A stretch of 64,000 bases of DNA from Rostratula benghalensis (lineage: Eukaryota > Chordata > Aves > Charadriiformes > Rostratulidae). A program made the position numbers and the translations under genes. Under the pieces are notes generated by a model that did no database searches, was not told the origin of the DNA, and saw nothing but the letters and a program-made list of their open reading frames with translations. The first letter of the stretch is position 1; the number at the start of each line of letters is the position of its first letter. Of the stretch, positions 12,331 through 23,572 are shown in pieces. The stretch is taken from positions 6,848,794 through 6,912,793 of the forward strand of contig VXAI01000021.1 in NCBI GenBank assembly GCA_013399305.1, read 5' to 3'.

Positions 12331-15300
12331 ATTACTGTAGAAGGACACAAGGATGTGGTAGCAACTTCTCCACTGCTTTGCTGGCTGTAAAAGTCTATTT
12401 CAGGACAAATTTAAAACTATGGTAATTGTGCATCATGTGGGATGCGCTTCCATTTTACTTTTTGGTAGTGGTTTGAAAGCGAGAAAATCACTCAATAAAA
12501 TTAGATTTGGGGACAAAAGCATCAAGACACCTTGACAATATATTCCTTTCCTCTCACTGGAGTTACAAAATGTGGTATTCAAATGTGATCTAATTGTCCT
12601 GGTTTATTGTTTAATATGTTCTGCTGTCTAATTTTTGACAATTTTGTCTATGCAAGAGTGCTTACTCAGTTAAAATGCAAAATCTGAGATGAAAAAGGCT
12701 CATAATCGTGCTGTTCACACCTTCAGGGTAAGGGGCTGAGATGTTCATGTCAGTTAAGCCTTCACTGAGTGTTCAACAGGATGCAAATAGACATACAGTG
12801 CAGTAGTCTAAAAGGAAATGGTTTTCTCCATTTACTATTCTGAAAGTAAATGAGTTGATTTTTCAATGAATGTGGGATTCATCTGAAATTTACAAGCAAG
12901 TAAAATCCTGAATTATGCATGGTTTCCTGATCTCTTTTAGCAGTTGGTTATCCCGGAAGGATGGAAACTGGAGTTTATTCTACAGTCACTATCTCTTTAT
13001 TGCTGTAATGCACTGGTAATTATAGCTTTACTAATTATACTTACTCATTTGTTTAATCCTCATAAGAAGAATATTATTTAAGTCTGGTTTGCTATTTGAC
13101 ACTGTAACTAAACTATGAATTGTAAGGAGGAAAGAGGTCAAGTCTGTTTGTGTGATCTCGTCCCTGATTCTCTTAGATTTCTGGGAGGTTCCTTCTGAAA
13201 GAAGGCTCAGACAATTTTGCATAATTCAAGCAGCTGACAGACCTTATGCTTGTACAGTGCAGATACACACATAACAAGAAAAAGTAGCACTGCTACTAGT
13301 TACATCTTGTAATCACAGTTGTTTTGTTTTATTGCTTTATTAATAAAATTTTTAATGACTTCCTGTCAAGTTATTTCTCACTGATGAATATAGAAGACAG
13401 CTCTGTTTTGTTCTGCTTAAAGATAGTGTTTTCTTTTTTAAAGTAAGAAACAGACTTGTTCTTTCTTCACAGGGAATATAGAGCCAGACACAAAATGCTT
13501 CTAAAGGGAGCAGGCATTCTCTTAATTGGTTTAAGCCAACCTTGGATTAGGTTTGTTACAAACAAACCTCAGAATCTGAATGCATCAGCAGAGTACTAAT
13601 CCCAATTCTACATTGTTATCTGATTTGTGTAATTTTCCTATATAACTTAACTTGTTTTACTCATGAAGTATTGAAGGTCAAACAAAGTGTCTTAAATTTC
13701 TTTATGTATACACTTGCAATTTATTTCAACGTCTTAATGTATACAAAATCAGAATGGCTGACAGTGGGTAAGACAAAGGGCAAATAATTATACAATGTTA
13801 TGACTAATTGTGTAAAGTTCAGTGAATTTAAACAATTCTTAAACATGCAAACAAAAAATTTGTTCCGTAAAAATCACCACTTAGCACATATGTAAAGGTA
13901 GAAAGGGTTGCATTTATGTAATGCTGTTTGTAGAAATTGGGTAACTTAACTACATACAGCTGATGTTGTTAATATGAAGTCTTTCATTAGTCCTGATAGG
14001 AATTGTTGCTGAGACTGCAAATAATTAACTTCTGAATATCCACTGAGCATAAGGTTTGAAGATGGTAACCACACTTTTTAACCTCCAAAGCTTCCTTTGG
14101 TGTATGAATGGAGCCAAAACTTTTTAAAGGCCGGTTCTTTTATCTGGAATTAACCTGACTGTCTAATATCATGTGCTGGATCATTTATGGGAATGAAATG
14201 GCGAGACTGTTGAAAATGGTGTGAATGTGCTGAAGCATGCCATTAGAGACTGCAAGACCTAAGCTTCATAAGAATGAGATTCCCATGACACTGTCATTAT
14301 TCTGTTTATTCCCTGTGCAAAAAATGCTCTCTTAATAAAGGAAAGTCTGAAAATAAAAATAAAATTCCATGTCACTTGATTGCTATCAGTGGACAGTATT
14401 AGATGAACAACAGTCTACTCATTTGATGTAAGAAGACAAGTGCACAGTTCACTAATTAATAAGCACAACAGTCTTTGTCAATAAGTTTTGAGGCTGTTTC
14501 TCAAGAAGCTTGAATTCATTCACTGAGTTGTATTGTATTAGATAGGTGGACTCCTATTTTCTTACTCTGAAAGTCACCTCTTAATGAAACTAGCTGAAAT
14601 GACCACTGGATTGCTCACTTTCTACCAGTTATAATTCACATCTTCCCACTGTAGTGCATGCTTGGGTCAGGCAGTTATCTAATTGTCTGTTAAAAAAGGG
14701 AGTGTATTTATTATGCTTCATATCTTAGTGGAAGTGTTTCTTGCATTGGCATTTGGGAATATTATTCTCCCTTTACTTTCATAAATGATTTACCTACTCT
14801 GTTATCACTTGCACGGTGTTTATTATACCTCCCAAAAGATTTTTCCAGAACCCTCTTTTGCTTAAGGAACACAGGAAGAACATGAATGAAGCTTAATATT
14901 TGACCAGGAATTTACTTTGCCTTTTAAGCAACATTTTGAGGCCACTGGCACATTCTTAATAATCTCAGAGGGAAAATAAGGAAGGTAGCTAAGTTGGGTA
15001 TGCATTTAGAATCTTGTAATATGCAGTGAAAAGTAGAGACTCAGGAAACCAGCCAAATACTTTTCCTAGTAAATCTTCAGAATACGTGACAGCAGGGTTC
15101 AGACTTGACAGTACTTTGCTTAACTCTGCGACTCGCATGAAGCTCAGAAGTTTCAAACTCTCACTGGCTTGTGTGTCTGTGGGTCCTAATTTGTTACAGC
15201 TTTCAACGTAACCCTACAGTTTATCTTTTTTTTAACTCCTTCATGGTTGCTGTACATATTTTTTGCCACTACAAGGAAATACTACAAACAGTGATGCCCC

Positions 15301-15612
15301 TGGATCCTTCCTCGTATGGAGGGACTTCTGAATGTGTGAAGTATTATAAAACTACTCAGAAGAAAGTTGCTGTTTTCTCAAGACCCATCAAGTAATGTAA
15401 TTTCTCTGGCATATACTTCCTACAGGCCCATAGTCCTTGTGAGATAATCCCTCGCTTTATACCAGGAGAAAGATGAAGCATTTATTTGTTAAACATCACA
15501 GAAGGGATTGGTGTCAGAGCAATGCTTAAAATTTTGGATGACTTGTCACACAGATTGACAGGTGCCACCTCTCCTCACAGAAATCAGACTGGAAGTTACA
15601 CTGAGCACAGTG
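12331..15612. other. Non-genic unique sequence
   Basis: AT-rich non-coding sequence with no supported gene or repeat. Small frames (for example 13031-13222 minus, 15026-15395 plus) have no recognisable motif. Confidence 0.6.
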
Positions 15613-16130
15613 TCAGAATGTCACAGCCTCTGTCTTTGATGGCATTGTCTGTGATGATGAGAACTGGGATAAGAATTGCAGGTCAATAGGGGCAAGTGAT
15701 GTGAGCTGCAGGGGTTCTTTTGGGTGCAAATTCGCATTGTGCCTGTACAAGACTTGCTGTATGCACTTGAGTGCATTGAGTTTTCCTTCTTGCTGGACTT
15801 TCTTCCTGATTTTCCACAATCCTGCTGCATTATGTTGCATTTTCTTATTCTTATCATCTGTTCTCAGGTCATCTCCATTCAGCTTGTCATTTAATCTTGC
15901 ATCCTTGCCTTCTTGTTGATACTCTACCCTGATTTCTTCTGTGGTCATTCTTTTTTGGTCTTCTGGGTTTTGTGTTCTTTAAGAAGACTTCCTGGATGTG
16001 GCTGGATATGAATTTTAAGTTGATAGAATCCTTTTGAACACCGTTCCAGATCTAGATATGCCAACTTCTTCCTTGTGGTATGGGTTGTGAGTGCTGTGGA
16101 AGCCTTAGAAGAAATTCCATGCCCAAGCAT
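15613..16130 (-). other. Two abutting minus-strand open frames, unrecognised
   Basis: Two open frames lie nearly end to end on the minus strand: 15945-16130 (61 codons) and 15613-15948 (111 codons), in different frames. The second starts MTTEEIRVEYQQEGKDAR and is hydrophilic, rich in K, E, D, Q and N, with few low-complexity runs, so it looks more protein-like than most chance frames in this window. I do not recognise a domain. It could be a decayed processed pseudogene with one frameshift at the junction, or simply chance. No poly-A tail or target-site duplication was identified. Low confidence that it was ever coding. Confidence 0.2.
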
Positions 16131-17109
16131 TTGTCAGCAGCAGCTTTATTAAAAGTAATTTACCTAATGGGTCACCTTTCAGCAGTGATGAGGCTAGAAG
16201 TAATGTAAGAAGTGCAAGAAAGGTAAAAGATCCAAGAGAATGAAATTAATAGCATCATTAAAAAAATTCTGCTTCAGTGACTTCAGAGATAATTCGTAAA
16301 GAAAGCAGGTTAATAATAACGTAGACAAAGGGTGAGATGATATTGGTTTCTGTAATTAAAAACTCCTTGCAGTGAGTACAAAGCCATAGAAGTACGTCAG
16401 GTGAGAAAATCTCAGAATCTTCATTCTGTGTTTACTGACTGAACAGGAGCATCATGACAGAGCAGTTTTGTGCTGTGTATCTCCTCGGTATTCCTTGACA
16501 CAAGGCTGAAGAATCTGTGAAAGAAGAGGGTGGAGAAGGGCAGTATTTCTAAAGTATCTGCTTAGACTGCTAACAAGGCTGCTAAGTCCTAGGAGGGTAG
16601 GAATTAAAGCTATTTCCTTTGCCCTGGGCTTATGGGCAGTGCTGTAGTGGGCCAGGTTTATTCAGAAATTGGAGATTTTTTGGGTACCAAACATCTTGAG
16701 CAGAATTTCTGAGATGTTCTTTAGATGCTTATTTCTTAGAAAATGCTTGATTGCTCCCTTTTCATGCTTATTCTGTGCATTTCAGGATGTTTCTGGTGAC
16801 TTCACTGCTAATAAATTACCTTCCACCTAACTACCAGTCAGAGCTGGTTAGCAAAAGTAAAGTTAGGAGAACCTAGTGATGGCTCATCTTTAAACTTCTC
16901 CATACAATTCTGTGTGATTTGGGAATTGCTGTGTTAAAGGGTGATTTATTTTATTTTATTAGGTTTTAAACTCTGCTTTGAATTTTTCTAGCACCCTTGA
17001 ATAACAGCATATACTTATATACAAATGGCTTTTCCTACACTGACAGAGCATTAGCATCTCCAATGTCCAGTTACTGTTCCCCAAATTATTTTGACCTTTC
17101 AATACTTAA
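16131..17109. other. Non-genic unique sequence
   Basis: No gene or repeat recognised. The 5' part of the + strand frame at 16997-17341 lies here, but its recognisable portion belongs to the CR1 that follows. Confidence 0.6.
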
Positions 17110-17443
17110 ATGGGCTTATAAAATATGTGGTGACAGACTTTTTGGTAGGGCCTCTTGTGACAGGACAAGGGGTAATGTTTTTAAACTAAAAAAGGGTAGA
17201 TTCAGACTAGATCTAGGGAAGAAACGTTTTACCATGAGGGTGGTGAAACACTTGACCAGGTTGCCCAGAGTGGTGGTAGATGCCCAATTCCTGGAAACAT
17301 TGGCGTTCGGGCTGGACAGGGCTCTGAGCAACCTGATCTAGTTGAAGATGTCCCTGGCTCATGGAGGGGGGTTGGACTGGATGACCTTTAAGGTCCCTTC
17401 CTTTAAGGTCCCTTCCAAACAAGCTACTCTGATTCTGTGATCT
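17110..17443 (+). mobile_element. CR1 LINE 3' end, plus strand
   Basis: This copy is in forward orientation. It shows the ordered CR1 3' landmarks: cagactttttggtagggcc near 17133, a translated segment LKKGRFRLDLGKKRFTMRVV (the C-terminal end of the RT ORF), the agcaacctgatctagttgaa segment, then ggttggactggatgacc, and a final gattctgtgatct at 17431-17443. A perfect 15-bp tandem duplication (17386-17400 and 17401-17415) interrupts the 3' UTR. It is 5'-truncated at about 17110 and non-functional. Confidence 0.95.
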
Positions 17444-17489
17444 TTTCTGGGCTTTTTAGTACATTCAAGTATGAACAGCTTAGTTGCCG

Positions 17490-17516
17490 TTTTTTTTTTT
17501 TTTTTTTTTTTTTTTT
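17490..17516. repeat. Poly-T tract, 27 bases
   Basis: The longest homopolymer in the window: 27 uninterrupted T, 46 bases downstream of the CR1 3' end. The intervening bases are unique, so it is not the CR1 tail. A run this long is a likely site of length variation or sequencing error. Confidence 0.95.
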
Positions 17517-19388
17517 GTATGAGATCACTAGGAGGCTGATCTGAGAAGTGGAACTTTTGTACAACCATCTATTTTGCAAACTCTTGGGAACTGAGTCTAT
17601 TATAAAAGCATTTGTTATTGACATGGATTAATGTTGCTTTTGAATAATTTAAGAAGTATCTCTGCATTAGAGATGCACTAGAGTAACATTGAAAAGATTT
17701 TATATAGTCAATCAGCTATAGAATATGTTCTAATTCTTACTAAATACTCAGATTTTATTGCAGAATAAAATGTCTTAATGATGTAATTTGTCTATACATA
17801 CTGTATCTGTGACAAAATCTAAAAAATCTTTAAAAGATTGTTAGATCAGCATATTCTCCTGGGATATAAAGGAACTGGCTATACTGAAAGCTAAGCAGAT
17901 TCCTGTTGTTTGAAATACCTTTTCTTCTACCCTGCAGAAGATCAAAGGTGTTTATACAGACTGAGCAGTCATTTTGTGATGAGCCACTCTCTTGACATTC
18001 CTTGGCATCTTTCCCTGTCCTACGGAAATTGAAGATTTCTTCCCTTTCACATTAAATCTACCAGCCTGCGGGCATGTGGTCTCTACACGACTTGTTTCTC
18101 AAGTCACATAGTCAATATTACCTGTCTCAAAGAGGGTGTGAAGAGAGTACAGTGAGGGCAGTCTAAAACCGGTGCAGAGACAGGAGAAAGAAGGTAACTA
18201 TTTTTATGGATCTCCCTTCCTCCTGTTTCCACAATGCACATTAGGACACTTCACCAATAGGAAATGTTGACTGCTGAGAGTTGTGTTTCCTAGTATACTA
18301 GGGCTATTTTCTTCTTTCAAAACTACGTGGTGATTTTAGGGATTTGCTGTGTTTTTCAGGTAGGCAGTGAAGACCTGAAGGCTCAATTAACAGTGTCATT
18401 CAGGCTTTTCATTCACTGTCCTGTAAAGGTCTTTTGTGCTGGTTGCAGTCATGGTGTCAGCATTTGAGATAACTGCCCTAAAAAAAAGCTTCTTTTGGGT
18501 GTTAGGGTTGTTGGCTCTTCTGCTTCCAAAACTGGTCTGGTCTTTTGGAGACATACCAGGTAATTTTGGGATTTTGACAGATGGACTTGAGTGATTTAGG
18601 GGGAGCAGTTAGGAGTTCTGCTGCCTCCTTTCTGCATTCCAATCCTTGCCAGAAGTTCCTGTGTCACAAGTTCCTGCCCCAGAAGACTGAGCTGTGCCAG
18701 TACTTCCACTCTCATTCACAGCTTAGCGTCATAGTTGATGCCCAGTCGGTGCTAATATGCTTTGCAGTGATTTTGGGGAGCAGGGTTGTGTGCACATACC
18801 CTGCTATGCTTTGGTGTGTGGGCAGTAATTTCCTGCAAAAAATGGAGATGGACACCTGGGAACCTAATGTCTTTTGAAAGTGATACCCAGTTTACAGTTG
18901 CTTAGCAGGAAAGCTCTCTGCCCAAACTTTTATTCAATTGATGGTTTATTGTAGTGTTTCCTGTGCATTCACTATTGTTGTCTTGTGGGTTAATAACAAG
19001 TAAGAGAGAGAGGATTGAAACAGGAAAGAAAATGGAATGCTCTTAAGTACAAATGCTGATGTTGGCAAAGAGGTGATGTAATTGCACTTGTCACGTAATG
19101 GGTTATGGGTTATGAAATATCTACAGAAAATCTCAGAGGAACCAGATACCTTCCAGTTCTGGTGATCTGTGAGCAAAAGATCCAATACCCTGTGGTTTAT
19201 AAAAGAACAAGTATGTATTTCATTGTATAATACAGATCTAATGACAACCTGAGTTTGAAATTATACGAGCACTTCTGATATACAGATATATAGACTGAGA
19301 GATTTTTATTCTGAATTTCAAATTTCTAGTAGCTTTGGATTTTGGCCTATTGTCCCTGTCTAATTCATGTTGTTTCTTTCCCCTGTAG
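17517..19388. other. Non-genic unique sequence
   Basis: No supported gene or repeat. A 98-codon + strand frame at 18581-18877 has a mixed composition and no motif I recognise. Confidence 0.6.
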
Positions 19389-19462
19389 AGAATTACTCCT
19401 TTGTAAAGAAGATAAAAGACCCAGAAAGAGTAACATATGCCTTGCTCCTCAGAGAGAATGAG
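19389..19462 (+). other. Candidate internal coding exon, unassigned
   Basis: Upstream is a strong acceptor context: a pyrimidine tract tttctttcccctgtag ends at 19388. Downstream the segment ends GAG followed by gtaaga (19463-19468), a near-ideal donor. The enclosed 74 bases are open in one frame: two bases, then 24 sense codons beginning NYSFVKKIKDPERV and ending RENE, finishing on a codon boundary. The other two frames contain stops. A second AG at 19389-19390 would give a 72-base exon starting at the first full codon. I do not recognise the peptide, and no partner exons could be assigned. A short open segment between good splice sites can arise by chance, so this is a candidate only. Confidence 0.3.
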
Positions 19463-21668
19463 GTAAGAACAATACCTACATGTTCCTGACACCTTAGGAC
19501 ATAGCCTATAGGTGTATTTAAACACTGGGGGTAATGCAGGGAACAAAATGTAGGTGTGTGGAGTACACATCTAGAGTTCTGGTGCAGTAGGATTGTTATT
19601 TATCACTGCTTGCTGTAACTCAGTATATAATTCAAAGTAACATTATTTATGTTTAAACTTGACTAATGCTACAAATTGGTTTGCTCTTTTACTCAAGAAA
19701 GCAGTTTAGCTGTACAATATTCTGACACTTTTCTTCTTCAAAGACTGATCTGCCTAATAATTTGAATATTTTTTAATGCTTTTCCCTGAGCTCTTAAAAG
19801 TTGATCTCTCTCTACTCTATGTTCAGATCCATAGTATGGTGTATAACTGAAACTGTAGCTGGGTGTTTAGAAGTAAACCAGTGCATAAATTTTCAAAAGC
19901 TGTATATATTTACCATCCTCTGTTGACTTGGGAATCATTGGTTTTCATATTTTTTCAATCATAATTTTAGAGGCATGTAGGGCTGAGCGAATAAGCCGTT
20001 CCCAAATATGTTAAATTTACCAATGTGGGGAAAAATGAAGGACAGAAGCAGTACATAGTCTTTGTGAGATGAATTCTAACAATGGAAAACACAATTTATT
20101 TGAATGTCACCAGATGGTAAGATAGACAACAATGTGAATGCAAGGACTCGTAATTCATTATCTAATGATTGACCAAGGTCACAGTGGTAGAGAAACAATA
20201 AGGACCGAGGTAAATCATGTCATTTATTTATTTACGTTCCTAGCACACGTTGCAAAATATATCTCCTTTGCTGTTCCATTGATGTGGTTATTCTGCACTG
20301 GAAACTGTTGCTGCTGTCGAGCAGACTGTCAGCTCATGCAGATGCTGCTGGGCAGTGGTACAGCCAAATGACTTAAATACTGTTTCTGCTGGTGATTTAC
20401 TTCAAAAATTATGTGGAAGAAAGCTACTGTCTAACAAAGCCAGTGGAGAGCTATGAAGTTTTAAAGAACTGTGGATTTTTTTGGCTCACGTGCTTGTGAT
20501 GGTTACTGATACCATAAATGTGAAAAACAGGCAATGAGCAGCAATTCAAGGTCAGGAGCATACAAAAGGTCACAGTAATAAAGTTTACTGCTGTATTTCA
20601 GAGGTGAACGAGACACTAAAATACTGCCTCCTCTTTCTCGTGGCAAAGATAGAAACAAATGTAGGATATGCCCTTTCTCATTATCATTTGTTTGACATGA
20701 ACAACACAAGCTTATTTCATTCTCGGCTTTGAAACCAGTACTTATTGGTGGCTCTTTTTTAAAAGAAAAAGTTAGTTTAAAAAAATTCATCTGTCTGTGC
20801 TTCAAACTACTAAACTGCTAGGTACAGACAAGAAAGACAGAGGAAAGCTGCTTAGATTTAAATATATTCGTGAAGGAAAAGCTGAAGAGATATGGGACTA
20901 GGAAGCAGGCTAAAGGAGAATAGCACTTACTTAGATACTCATAGGGTTCCCACAGATTATTAAAAAGTATATGGTTTTGTGAGGTAGTAGTCTGTATCCT
21001 GTGGGTTTGTTCTATTAAGTAAAAGTGTCCAGGGAAAGGAAGCCAAAAGTTCTCTTCCCCGGACTGCAACTGCCAGCCACTGAGCCAAGCTTGATTTTAT
21101 TCAATCTGAGTATTGGCTTGGATATCTGAAAAGGAAATTTTGGAAACTTGCCTCCTTCATCAAAAATAATATAAGGTGCCACCACAGAGGCAGAAGGGCT
21201 TTTCATTATTGTTTCCTGTATTTTATGATTTTGGCACTCTTCCTGAAATAATTTGAGAATTGCAGATATAATAATATTTTGGATCGTAGAAAAATAGATC
21301 TCAACAATTAAATTAATATTTTATTTTTTCAAGGTTTTGGTAATGTGCCTCTTCAGTAAACGCAACCTGTTCTGGAAACTAAATCCTCACTCTGAATGGT
21401 AGCATTATTATGTCAAGCACTTCTGTACAAAACTGAAGTATAGCAATTAACAAGAAATTAAAAAAAAACAATAATGTGAATGCTCTTATAAATTTTTATG
21501 GACTATCAACAAAGGCTTTTAAAAACACAGGCTACTGAACTGCAGATTTTAGGATAAGCAACTTGAACATTCCTGTGTGACAAACAATGTTTTATGTTTC
21601 CTGCAGACATTCTCCAACTGAGCTTGCAAGTGAGAACTCAAGGAAATATTTAGGAGATGGGCAGATAT
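19463..21668. other. Non-genic unique sequence
   Basis: No supported gene or repeat beyond short A/T runs. Minus-strand frames between 20503 and 21206 (63-100 codons) show no recognisable motif. Confidence 0.6.
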
Positions 21669-22310
21669 AGAATCATAGAATCATTTAGATTGGAAAAGAC
21701 CTTTAAGATCATCAAGTCCAGCTATAAACCTAACACTGTGAAGTCCACCACTAAAGTTCCACAGTAACACGTCTACACTATCAACCACTTCCCTGGGCAG
21801 CCTGTTCCAGTGCCTGATAACATTTTCAGTGAAGATTTTTTTTCTAATATCCAATCTAAACCTCCCCTGGCACAAATTGGGGCCATTTCCTCTTGCCCTA
21901 TTGCCTGTTACTTGGGAGAAGAGATCGACCTCCACCTCTGCATAACCTCCTTTCAGGAAGTTGTAGAGAGCAGTAAGGTCTCCCCTCAGGCTCCTTTTCT
22001 CCAGGCTGAACAACCTCAGCTGCTCCTCATAAGACTTGTTCTCCAGACCCTCACCAGCTTTGTTGCCCTTCTCTGGGCATGCTCCTGCACCTCAATGTAT
22101 TTTTTGTAGAGAGGGACCCAAAAGTGGACACAGTACTCGAGGTGAGGCCTCACCACTGCTGAGTACAGAGGGGTGATCACTTCCCTGATCCTTCCCTATC
22201 ACCACGCTGTTCCTGATACAGGCCAGGATGCTGTTGGCCTTCTTGAACACCTGGGCACACAGCTGGCTCATGTTCAACTGGCTGTCAACCAACACCCCCA
22301 GCTCCTTTTC
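21669..22310 (-). mobile_element. CR1 LINE, longest 3' copy
   Basis: The 3' end is marked on the + strand by agaatcatagaatcat at 21669. On the minus strand a frame at 21681-22013 gives RT C-terminal sequence: [20 protein letters not shown], then a [14 protein letters not shown] segment and [12 protein letters not shown] second frame at 22092-22295 continues the ORF upstream in another phase, so at least one frameshift separates them. The element fades out near 22310 (ccccagctccttttct), its 5' truncation. It shares diagnostic sequence with the copy at 53253-53816, so both belong to the same or sister subfamilies. Confidence 0.95.
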
Positions 22311-23287
22311 TTATATATAGCTTCATCCTTAGACACACAACTGCTTTGGGGAGGGTGAGCCTCACAAATGCAGTCTTTTTTAAGTGTTTCCTTTGCTGAT
22401 TCTACAGATGTGACTCATGCTAAGAAACTTAATTAGAAATTTAAAAAAATCTTGCTGCATACTTTGCAACTGCTGGTAGTCTGAGTGTAAAGCTATTAAT
22501 CATAACAGGCTTGAATATTTTAATTATAAGCAGTCACCAGCTGAAAATAAAGCATTGAAAGCAGCAATAAGGCAAGCTTTAAGTGCTTTAATCTTAAATG
22601 GTAAAATTATTTAAAATCTCTTTTTTCAGACTGAGAGTGTCAACCTTTTTAAAAATTGAGCAGAAACTGGAATTTTAGGAGGTCTGGGAGCAAGACACTG
22701 AACATTACTGAATGAGACATTCAGTGATGAGTCCTGGGGTGATAAAAGGGAGCAATGTTTTCATTCTTTCTCCATGTTATTTAAGAAAATAGAAATGACT
22801 CTGTTGTGCCAGACTGAAATTTAGCATACATGAGCATTTCTGACCAAAAGCAAAGGCTGTAAGAATAAGCAAAATCTTATTCTTATAAGTAAAACCTTCT
22901 CTAACTCCTCCCTCTGTCTTCAGCAATTTCCCAGATTTATATAATTTCAGTGATCTTCAGTGGCTTTCCAATTCATGAATTTGTCTAATCTTATGTAAGC
23001 CTTGTTCCAAACCTGTGGAGTATGAGTGCTAAAATTCACAATTTGTTAATTAGCAGGCGATTGTCTGAGACTGGTGATGTAAATTAAAAAGATTCCACTG
23101 ACTTTTGGTACTGTGCCCACTTACATAAATAGCTTTCCTCAGTGTTATTAAAAAGATTGGGTAGAAACAGAGATCATTCACTTATTCCAAGATGAGGAGA
23201 CCATTGCTGGTATGAGAATCATATGATGTTTCTATAAATTACATAATCCTGACCTGATAGATTGACAAAGCTGCTGAAGCTCCTTTC
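22311..23287. other. Non-genic unique sequence
   Basis: Spacer between two CR1 copies. AT-rich, with nothing recognised. Confidence 0.65.
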
Positions 23288-23572
23288 ATAGAATCATAGA
23301 ATGGTTCGAGTTGGAAGGGACCTTAAAGATCATCAAGTTCCAACCCCCCTGCCATCGGCAGTGACACGTCCCACTAGAGCAGGTTGCTCAAAGCTACATC
23401 CAGCCTGGCCTTAAACACTTCCAGGGATGGGGCATCCACAGCTTCTCTGGGCAACTTGTTCTAGTGCCTTAGCACCCTCACAGGAAAGAATTTCTTTCTG
23501 GTATCTAATCTAAATCTCACGTCTTCCAATTTAAAGCTGTTAACCCTTGTCCTGTCGCTACACTTCCTGACA
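23288..23572 (-). mobile_element. CR1 LINE 3' fragment
   Basis: It starts with catagaatcatagaatgg on the + strand (CR1 terminal units in reverse complement). The ttggaagggaccttaaag segment, the ttgctcaaagctacatcc segment and the 'acttccagggatggggc' segment follow in order. The match ends at cttcctgac around 23572, followed by a short T run. About 285 bases remain, so only the end of the RT ORF and the 3' UTR survive. It is less diverged than the old copy near 1.4 kb. Confidence 0.95.

Noticed and set aside
17424..17624. Lysine-run frames on the minus strand
   Set aside because: The lysine stretch is the reverse complement of the 27-base T run.
21681..22295. Overlapping frames with clear reverse-transcriptase similarity
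   Set aside because: Rejected as an independent gene: these are decayed CR1 ORF pieces and are annotated as part of the element.
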